5,232 nucleotides of DNA, taken from Clostridiales bacterium (GTDB lineage: Bacteria; Bacillota; Clostridia; Peptostreptococcales; Natronincolaceae). The stretch spans positions 1-5,232 of the forward strand of contig JAAZJW010000078.1 in the NCBI GenBank assembly GCA_012800145.1, written 5' to 3'. Position numbers and translations under genes: made by a program. This document shows, piece after piece, positions 1-5,232 of the stretch. Position 1 is the first letter of the stretch; each line of letters opens with the position of its first letter. Under the pieces are notes generated by a model. The model worked only from the letters and a program-made list of their open reading frames with translations. It was not told the origin of the DNA and did not search any database.

Positions 1-2637
1 AGGAACAAATTCTCCCTTTTTTATATGTTCTGTCAGTGTCCACATTGCCCTTTTACTGATTCTTTTCAGTCTGCTGACCAGGTATTTATATCTATGTGTA
101 CTCAACATAACACCATGTTCAAACTGTGATGCCATTTCGTCTACTATCTTTTCGACCAAACCATCATTTTGTTTTCTGGTTAAATTTTTCCAATCAATTT
201 CCGCGTTTACTATCTCCCTGCTGAATTCCTCCATAGAATTATGAAAAAACCTTCCTATGTCGGGGTTAGACAGCTCATATTCCTTTCTTTCCTTCGGTCT
301 TAACCCATAGGTAACGAAATGGGCAAAGGGACAGCGTGCAAATTGTTCCAGCCTTGAAACGCTGGAACGGATAGGATTGTCATATAAACGTTTAGCACCT
401 TCTTCCCCTATGCTTATAATTTGATTTTGATGAAACAGCCCTTCCACCATTAAGCTGCATCCCTTTTTCCATTCAGGCTGTTGGTCATACCAACTGTAGG
501 CATCCCACCAAACGTCTTCCATAGGCTTATTATCCAGATTCAGCCTTATATTTTCCATCATGTATTTAAACGTACTCATAGGTGTGGTTATAAAATGAAT
601 CTGGCGTTCGAGTGTATTCACAACATCACTTTTTATACTTAAATTCTTGAACAAACTTTTTAAACGGTCTATCAAAATAGAAGGCCTTAGGGCTTGTCCC
701 TCCTGATCTGCCAAGGCATAGCTCACCCGTAGATATTCAGAAGGTTTTGAAAAAGTGGAATATATCACAAACTGTTCTTCCAATAGGGAAACTTCCGAGG
801 TTGTGCCTATCGAAAGTCCCTTTCTTTCTAAAATCCCTCTTTCATGATCCAATAATATTCCGCTGTCTTCTTTGTTAGAAGGAAGCACACCATCATTTAC
901 ACCTATTACAAACAGAGCCTTAATATCATGGACCCTGGACCTCTCACCATTACCTACCAATACCTGATCTACTGTAGTAGGAATAACCCCTACTTTACAA
1001 GCTTCAAACCCTGCTTCCAAAATTCTTCCATATTCCCTTAACGTCGTGCTTTCTTCAGATAATATTTCTACCAACTGATCAAATATTTCCACAACCTTAT
1101 TCCATATTTGGGTATTCTCGTTTACATATTCGAAATATTTTTTCTCCCTGAGTTCCTCTATCCAATTATCTAATTTTTCTTCCATATTGAGTCCCTTAAT
1201 AAATTCGTACAATGCTTTTGTAATATGCCCTATTTTTTTCTTACGGTAAATCTTTTCTTCGAATTTTATAAACGGTGCAATAAATCTTTCTCTTAAATCA
1301 TTGTATTCCGATAATTCCCCTTCATCTCCCTTTGTAAAGGGCTTGAAATAGTTTTCTTTCCCTTTAATCCCGTATTGGAGCACATAGTTCTCCAGTTTTT
1401 CTACTTCATCTTTGGTAAAATCACTGAATCCGGTTTTCAGGAACCTGAACACATCCTCATATCGGTATCCCCTGGCTAATATTTCTATGGCGGACAAAAT
1501 TAATTCCACCATGGGATTGTTCATGACAGACCTTTTTTCATCCATAAAGTAGGGTATACCATATTCTTCAAACACTCTTTTTATCGTCATTCTATATTGA
1601 TCCAGTTCGCCGGAAATCAGGGCTATATCCCTCCATCTGTAACCCCTTTCCCGCACCAGGTGAATTATTTGTGCCGCTGCATTTTCTATTTCCGTATAAA
1701 GATTAGAATTAGCAAAAACCTCCAGGTTAACAACATCATCTATGTATTGTTCATAGGGAAAGCTGTATAGTTCCCTTTCTATGTGTTCTATCTCCTTAGC
1801 CTTTGGCAGTATATTTCTTTTGACCATATTCAAATTTATTGTTTCTTCTTCCAATCCCAGTTTCTTGGCAATTGTCCTTATTTCCAAATAGGTTTTTTGG
1901 GAGATATAAAAAAGTTCCTTATCTCTTTCTCCGGGGTTTAGCCCCATAGTAAGGGTAATAGTGATATTTTTTACCTTCTGAGCCAATTTCTCTATAACTC
2001 TGAGCATTTGAGGGGTAAAACTTTGGAACCCGTCTATCCAGATTTCCGCGTCTTCCAAGAATTTCACCCTATCTATGTTTTCAATGAACAAATTTATATT
2101 ATCTTCGTCATCTATGTATTTATCTTTCAAATATGTATTAAATCTTTCGTAAATCAGAATGATGTCTCCGAGTTTCCGTCTCAGTATTGTACCTTCCTTC
2201 ATCTCGTTGAATTCCATAGTCAATTCTATTGGGCTTACATCGTGTTGTTTCATTTCACAAATCAGTTCATTTAATTTATCAATAAAGCCATCCTGCCTGA
2301 CAACAGAACCGTAAATTAAAAGCTCCTTTGAGGACTCATCTGCAATTTTTCTCAAAATCATATTTTTGCCGAGTTCATCTATCGGTACCCTTGTAAATCC
2401 ACCAATCTCGTTAAATACATGGTTAGCAAGTTTTGTGAAACTTACTACTTCCGCTCTCATGATACCTTTCAAATCCTGTTTCCTTATTAAATCCCGTTCT
2501 GCTTGCAGGGTAAACTGTTTCGGGACCAGGAGTAGCAGTTTATTGTCCCCTTTTTCCCCCAGTTTCTTTCTTATTTCCTCGAGAACAAAATAGCTTTTTC
2601 CCGTGCCTGCCCTGCCGAATATGTATCTAATGGCCAT
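1..2637 (-). CDS. addB: ATP-dependent helicase/deoxyribonuclease subunit B (AddB), 3' end cut by window edge
   Basis: AddB pairs with AddA in the cytoplasmic AddAB complex, which resects double-strand DNA ends up to a Chi-type site for RecA-dependent repair. I translated the minus strand by hand: 879 codons run from the ATG at 2637 to base 1 without a stop. The N-terminus MAIRYIFGRAGTGKS carries a Walker A P-loop (GRAGTGKS, residues 8-15). Around residues 200-204, IWIDGFQSF has DG where active UvrD-type helicases have DE, in keeping with AddB being a non-translocating helicase-like subunit. A UvrD-like C-terminal motif, FVIGVNDGVLPSN, starts near residue 576. VSRLEQFARCPFAHF leads into the RecB-type nuclease domain; its Cys769 matches the first of four AddB iron-sulphur cysteines. 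Bacillus subtilis AddB is about 1166 residues, so roughly 290 are missing, including the nuclease active site and the other three cysteines. A GGGGTG ribosome binding site at 2645-2650 supports the start. It lies 42 bases after the patatin-like gene, same strand. Confidence 0.95.
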   Translation of the reverse strand, partial: MAIRYIFGRAGTGKSYFVLEEIRKKLGEKGDNKLLLLVPKQFTLQAERDLIRKQDLKGIMRAEVVSFTKLANHVFNEIGGFTRVPIDELGKNMILRKIADESSKELLIYGSVVRQDGFIDKLNELICEMKQHDVSPIELTMEFNEMKEGTILRRKLGDIILIYERFNTYLKDKYIDDEDNINLFIENIDRVKFLEDAEIWIDGFQSFTPQMLRVIEKLAQKVKNITITLTMGLNPGERDKELFYISQKTYLEIRTIAKKLGLEEETINLNMVKRNILPKAKEIEHIERELYSFPYEQYIDDVVNLEVFANSNLYTEIENAAAQIIHLVRERGYRWRDIALISGELDQYRMTIKRVFEEYGIPYFMDEKRSVMNNPMVELILSAIEILARGYRYEDVFRFLKTGFSDFTKDEVEKLENYVLQYGIKGKENYFKPFTKGDEGELSEYNDLRERFIAPFIKFEEKIYRKKKIGHITKALYEFIKGLNMEEKLDNWIEELREKKYFEYVNENTQIWNKVVEIFDQLVEILSEESTTLREYGRILEAGFEACKVGVIPTTVDQVLVGNGERSRVHDIKALFVIGVNDGVLPSNKEDSGILLDHERGILERKGLSIGTTSEVSLLEEQFVIYSTFSKPSEYLRVSYALADQEGQALRPSILIDRLKSLFKNLSIKSDVVNTLERQIHFITTPMSTFKYMMENIRLNLDNKPMEDVWWDAYSWYDQQPEWKKGCSLMVEGLFHQNQIISIGEEGAKRLYDNPIRSSVSRLEQFARCPFAHFVTYGLRPKERKEYELSNPDIGRFFHNSMEEFSREIVNAEIDWKNLTRKQNDGLVEKIVDEMASQFEHGVMLSTHRYKYLVSRLKRISKRAMWTLTEHIKKGEFVP

Positions 2638-2679
2638 CAAGTTGCACCCCATTTCAACATCCTATATTAATCCTTTTTC

Positions 2680-3525
2680 CTAACTCCACTCCCTTCTCAG
2701 TTTTTCCATGGCCGTATTCATCCTACCTACGATAAAAAAGGCATTTCTTAAATACTTAAACCGAAATTCTGTATCCCTTCTTATATCAATATTTTTATTT
2801 TTATGTTTGCCAAATACCTTGGAAGCATCACTATATCCCTGTTTATAAAGCTTTGAAATATTTTCGCCGGAGAAGTCAAAAATTCCGTTTAAATATTTGC
2901 TTTTTTCATCTACAAACTGTATTTCATGAATCCTATTCCCGATAAGCTCGTGCTTGATCCTGGATTTTATACTCATCGGATCAAAATGAATGACATAAGC
3001 AGGTGTATCAGTCTTCATGGATCTGAGCAATCCTATCGGGATATTATCACGAATTCCACCATCCATATACCTTTTTCCATTTATAGTAACTTCTTTCATT
3101 AATTTCGGAACGCTAATTGCTGCCTGTATGACATTCCTTATATATTCATCACCCTTGGAATTTAACTTAAAATATTTTAATTCCAGACTTGGATAGGACG
3201 TGGCGGTAATATATAACTTTGTTGCAGATTGGGAAATCATTTTGGTATCCAAAATGTCCTGTATAACGGTCTCATAATACCTACCCCTTATTATCTTCCT
3301 ATAAAAAGATTTAAAGCCGGTAAAATCCAGACCTGCCCAATACTCCCCTGCTACACCCAGTTTGTTGCTAAGAAAGGCCGCAGCATTTAATGCCCCGATT
3401 GAGGTTGCTATTATATATTCAATTTCAAGATTGTTTCCATTGTCTTCTATATATTTCAATATCCCGTGTTCATATGCACCATTAGCATATCCACCGGATA
3501 ATACTAAACCAATTTTTGTTTTCAT
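2680..3525 (-). CDS. Patatin-like phospholipase family protein
   Basis: Probably a soluble lipid acyl hydrolase with a patatin Ser-Asp dyad; the substrate is unknown. The protein is 281 residues from the ATG at 3525. The glycine-rich oxyanion loop LSGGYANGAYEHG lies at residues 9-21, the nucleophile elbow ATSIGALNA at 40-48 (Ser42) and the catalytic Asp motif YMDGGIRDNIPI at 153-164 (Asp155). Length and motif order fit small bacterial patatin proteins. No signal peptide or membrane segment is evident, so a cytosolic location is likely. A GTG nine bases upstream (3534) would add three residues, but it lies inside the ribosome binding site, so the ATG is preferred. Oddities are GGYANG where the family usually has GGGA(K/R)G, and Ala instead of Gly at the first position of the GxSxG elbow. 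The Ser and Asp are intact, so activity is possible but not assured. The gene starts 40 bases after the DUF1846 gene and ends 42 bases before addB. Family assignment is firm; biological role is not. Confidence 0.9.
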   Translation of the reverse strand: MKTKIGLVLSGGYANGAYEHGILKYIEDNGNNLEIEYIIATSIGALNAAAFLSNKLGVAGEYWAGLDFTGFKSFYRKIIRGRYYETVIQDILDTKMISQSATKLYITATSYPSLELKYFKLNSKGDEYIRNVIQAAISVPKLMKEVTINGKRYMDGGIRDNIPIGLLRSMKTDTPAYVIHFDPMSIKSRIKHELIGNRIHEIQFVDEKSKYLNGIFDFSGENISKLYKQGYSDASKVFGKHKNKNIDIRRDTEFRFKYLRNAFFIVGRMNTAMEKLRREWS

Positions 3526-3529
3526 TGTT

Positions 3530-3536
3530 ATCACCT
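3530..3536 (-). promoter_or_regulatory. Ribosome binding site that decides the patatin-like gene start
   Basis: On the minus strand AGGTGAT lies five bases before the ATG at 3525 and matches seven consecutive bases complementary to the 16S rRNA 3' end. The alternative in-frame GTG (3534-3532) is part of this same element, so it cannot be the start served by it. Confidence 0.75.
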
Positions 3537-3565
3537 ATCCAAGCGGTCCTAATTTTTATAGTTAT

Positions 3566-5074
3566 CTAGTTATTATAATAAAGACTTTCCGTAGGATATT
3601 CCGAATCACTCGTTATATCGATTCCAAGTTTGTTGAAGGTCTGTTCATCATTTCGACTCAGTATGGTAGTTGAATGAGCCTGACACCCCCTCAACATAGA
3701 TAATTTGTCCATGGCCACCTGCGCCGTCGGATTGGTAACAGCGCATATACTGAGCGCAATCAGTATTTCCTCACAATCCAGTGCCACACTCCTGCCACCC
3801 AATATTTTGGATTTTAGATTTCTTATTGGCTCTAGTATAACCGGAGAAATCAAATGTATTTCATCAGATATATTAGCCAGATATTTAACAGCATTTAGAA
3901 GCACCGCCGCCGTTGCATCCATTACATCCGAACCTTTGCCGGTTAAAATTTTTTTATCGTTGAGCTCCATAGCTACAGCCGGACACACTTCATTCTTGTT
4001 GGTTTCTTCTCTCAGCCTGGCCGAACGTTCCCTTGCAGGTAGAACCACACTCCTGTCCTCCGGTCTCAGTTCAAGTTCCTCCATAATCAATCTGGATCTT
4101 TTAAAGATTCCCTTTTCAACATAACCCTTTTTATATTCGCATCCGGTTTTGAAATACCTTCTGATAATTTCCTGCTTGGATGCCTCTTTAATTATATTAT
4201 CATCAACAATTCCAAAGCCGACCCTGTTAACGCCCATATCTGTCGGTGATTTATATACAGATTCCTCCCCCGTTATTTTCTCTATAATCCTTTTAAACAC
4301 GGGAAAACTTTCAATATCACGGCTATAATTAACCGCTATCTCGTTATAAGCATCAAAGTGGAAAGGATCGATCATAGTTACATCCTCTAAATCTACAGTC
4401 GCTGCTTCATAGGCCATATTTAAAGGGTGTTTTAGCGGGATATTCCATACGGGGAATGTTTCAAACTTTGAGTAACCTGCCACTCTACCTCTTTTATATT
4501 CATGATACAGTTGACTGAGACAGGTTGACAATTTTCCACTTGCCGGTCCCGGAGCCGTTACAACAACAATAGGTTTTGTTGTTTCAATACACGGATTCGC
4601 ACCGAACCCCCTATCACTTACGATCGTATCGATATCTGTGGGGTAACCCCTAATACCTTTATGAATATATACCCTGATTCCCCTCCGTTCAAGCCTGTTA
4701 ATGAAGACATTGGTTGCAAACTGGTTATTATATCTGGTTATAACCACACTGTTTACATCAAGCTCATGGGCTCTTAAATCGTCGATTAACCTCAGAGTTT
4801 CCATATCATAGGTTATACCGAAATCCCCTCTTATTTTATTTCTTTCGATGTCTCCGGCGTATACGCAAATAATTACCTCGATTTTGTCTTTTAATTTTTG
4901 CAATAGTTTTACTTTCGCATTTTCATCGAATCCCGGTAAAACCCTTTTTGCATGAAGGTCAGACAGGAGTTTTCCCCCAAACTCCAGGTATAGCTTATCA
5001 TAACTGTTTACTCTTTCCAAAATATATTTTGACTGTTCCTCTAGATATTTTTCATGGTCAAACCCTATTTTCAT
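3566..5074 (-). CDS. DUF1846 (UPF0371) domain-containing protein
   Basis: A full-length member of the DUF1846/UPF0371 family, 502 residues, which matches the usual family length of about 500. The molecular function of the family is not established to my knowledge. The N-terminus MKIGFDHEKYLEEQS is typical. A P-loop-like segment, VVVTAPGPASGKLS, occupies residues 170-183 and follows a stretch rich in hydrophobic strands; homologues as I remember them read GPGSGK, so Ala178 replaces Gly. Further family signatures are YSKFETFPVWNIPLKHP, MIDPFHFDAYNE, SPTDMGVNRVGFGIVDD, EASKQEIIRRYF and, near the C-terminus, GCQAHSTTILS. The segment from residue 174 to about 245 resembles a nucleotide-binding half, but that is inference. 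No signal peptide or membrane helix is seen. The ATG at 5074 follows a GTGAGGT ribosome binding site (5081-5087) by six bases. It is the first gene of a same-strand run with the patatin-like gene and addB, and may be transcribed from the leader to its right. Confidence 0.94.
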   Translation of the reverse strand: MKIGFDHEKYLEEQSKYILERVNSYDKLYLEFGGKLLSDLHAKRVLPGFDENAKVKLLQKLKDKIEVIICVYAGDIERNKIRGDFGITYDMETLRLIDDLRAHELDVNSVVITRYNNQFATNVFINRLERRGIRVYIHKGIRGYPTDIDTIVSDRGFGANPCIETTKPIVVVTAPGPASGKLSTCLSQLYHEYKRGRVAGYSKFETFPVWNIPLKHPLNMAYEAATVDLEDVTMIDPFHFDAYNEIAVNYSRDIESFPVFKRIIEKITGEESVYKSPTDMGVNRVGFGIVDDNIIKEASKQEIIRRYFKTGCEYKKGYVEKGIFKRSRLIMEELELRPEDRSVVLPARERSARLREETNKNEVCPAVAMELNDKKILTGKGSDVMDATAAVLLNAVKYLANISDEIHLISPVILEPIRNLKSKILGGRSVALDCEEILIALSICAVTNPTAQVAMDKLSMLRGCQAHSTTILSRNDEQTFNKLGIDITSDSEYPTESLYYNN

Positions 5075-5106
5075 CTATATACCTCACTTCATCTGTCATT
5101 GCCCAG

Positions 5107-5152
5107 GTTTATCATTAAGGGGTGGGCCCTGCCCACCCTTAAAGTTTATCAT
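5107..5152. repeat. Pair of 9-bp direct repeats flanking the palindrome
   Basis: GTTTATCAT occurs exactly at 5107-5115 and again at 5144-5152, on either side of the palindrome, with the left copy overlapping it by one base. The arrangement resembles a target-site duplication, but two 9-base AT-rich copies this close could be chance. Confidence 0.6.
5115..5142. repeat. GC-rich palindrome (12-bp stem, one bulge, 3-base loop)
   Basis: The left arm TTAAGGGGTGGGC (5115-5127) and right arm GCCCACCCTTAA (5131-5142) are complementary over 12 base pairs, with one extra G as a bulge and the loop CCT. Its GC content is far above that of the surroundings. No T-run follows it directly on either strand, so it is a poor simple rho-independent terminator. 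It may be a REP-like palindromic repeat or an mRNA 5' stem-loop. Confidence 0.8.
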
Positions 5153-5175
5153 ACTTCTCCTTAACGGGCAGACAA
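5148..5175 (-). promoter_or_regulatory. Candidate sigma-A promoter for the DUF1846-patatin-addB run
   Basis: Reading the minus strand, TTGTCT (5175-5170) and TATGAT (5153-5148) are separated by 16 bases, a fair match to TTGACA/TATAAT. An A-rich stretch (complement of 5190-5201) lies upstream and could act as an UP element. Transcription would start near 5141, about 67 bases before the DUF1846 ATG, placing the palindrome at the very 5' end of the mRNA. Such matches are common in AT-rich DNA, and the -35 box overlaps a weak hairpin, so this is tentative. Confidence 0.35.
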
Positions 5176-5201
5176 AGCTATCCGCCCTATTTTTTGTTTT
5201 T
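5166..5201 (+). terminator. Possible weak terminator or leader hairpin beside a T-rich tract
   Basis: GGGCAGA (5166-5172) pairs with TCCGCCC (5181-5187) around an eight-base loop, with one A-C mismatch in plus-strand RNA. It is followed by two bases and then TTTTTTGTTTTT (5190-5201), the form of a plus-strand rho-independent terminator. However, no plus-strand gene is visible here. In minus-strand RNA the mismatch becomes a G-U pair and the stem is complete, so the structure may instead belong to the operon leader or to an upstream transcript. Confidence 0.3.
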
Positions 5202-5232
5202 CCTATAACTATTTTACACTATCCTTCATTAC

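Noticed and set aside
2008..2593. Two plus-strand open frames of 88 and 75 codons (2008-2274 and 2366-2593)
   Set aside because: Both lie wholly within the well-supported addB frame on the opposite strand, have no recognisable domain, and are rich in Phe, Ser and Ile as expected from antisense of an AT-rich gene.
3526..3534. GTG at 3534 as the start of the patatin-like gene (284 residues)
   Set aside because: The GTG is embedded in the AGGTGAT ribosome binding site serving the ATG at 3525, and the family's conserved N-terminus begins right after that ATG.
3362..4124. Two plus-strand open frames of 103 and 139 codons (3362-3673 and 3705-4124)
   Set aside because: They are antisense to the patatin-like and DUF1846 genes, both confirmed by family motifs. 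Their Ser/Leu-rich translations resemble nothing known.
5115..5142. Palindrome as a rho-independent terminator
   Set aside because: Neither strand has a T-run directly after the stem; the bases that follow are mixed (AGTTTATCAT on plus, TGATAAACC on minus).
5209..5232. Possible tail of an upstream minus-strand gene (frame VMKDSVK then TAG at 5209-5211)
   Set aside because: Only seven codons are visible at the window edge, with no motif or coding signal, so it cannot be told apart from non-coding DNA.
1..5232. CRISPR array, tRNA, rRNA, or insertion sequence with transposase
   Set aside because: No spaced repeat series, no cloverleaf or CCA-ended tRNA-like segment, no rRNA-like sequence and no transposase frame were seen on either strand.

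Overview
The window looks like an ordinary chromosomal stretch from an AT-rich, low-GC Gram-positive bacterium, most likely of the class Clostridia. The pointers are strong AGGAGG-type ribosome binding sites, frequent AGA/AGG and ATA codons, an AddB-type recombination nuclease subunit and a DUF1846 protein, a family common in Firmicutes. The species cannot be named from the sequence.

All three recognisable genes lie on the minus strand and so read right to left. They are a complete DUF1846 (UPF0371) protein (5074 to 3566), a complete patatin-like phospholipase (3525 to 2680) and the first 879 codons of addB (2637 to the left edge). The gaps between them are only 40 and 42 bases, each next gene has its own ribosome binding site, and no terminator is visible between them. 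Co-transcription is therefore plausible. The addB frame was read by hand and is open all the way to base 1. The rest of addB, and probably addA, should lie beyond the left edge.

The right end (5075 to 5232) is non-coding leader or intergenic DNA. It holds a candidate sigma-A promoter, a near-perfect GC-rich palindrome set between two exact 9-base direct repeats, a second weaker hairpin beside a T-rich tract, and an 18-codon reading frame with a Shine-Dalgarno-like sequence.

AddB is half of the AddAB helicase-nuclease, which processes double-strand breaks and destroys foreign linear DNA. The patatin-like protein should be a cytosolic lipid acyl hydrolase. DUF1846 has no firmly established role. 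Nothing in the sequence shows that the three act together. I see no clearly new biological system here; the least ordinary items are the leader palindrome and the altered oxyanion loop of the patatin-like protein.
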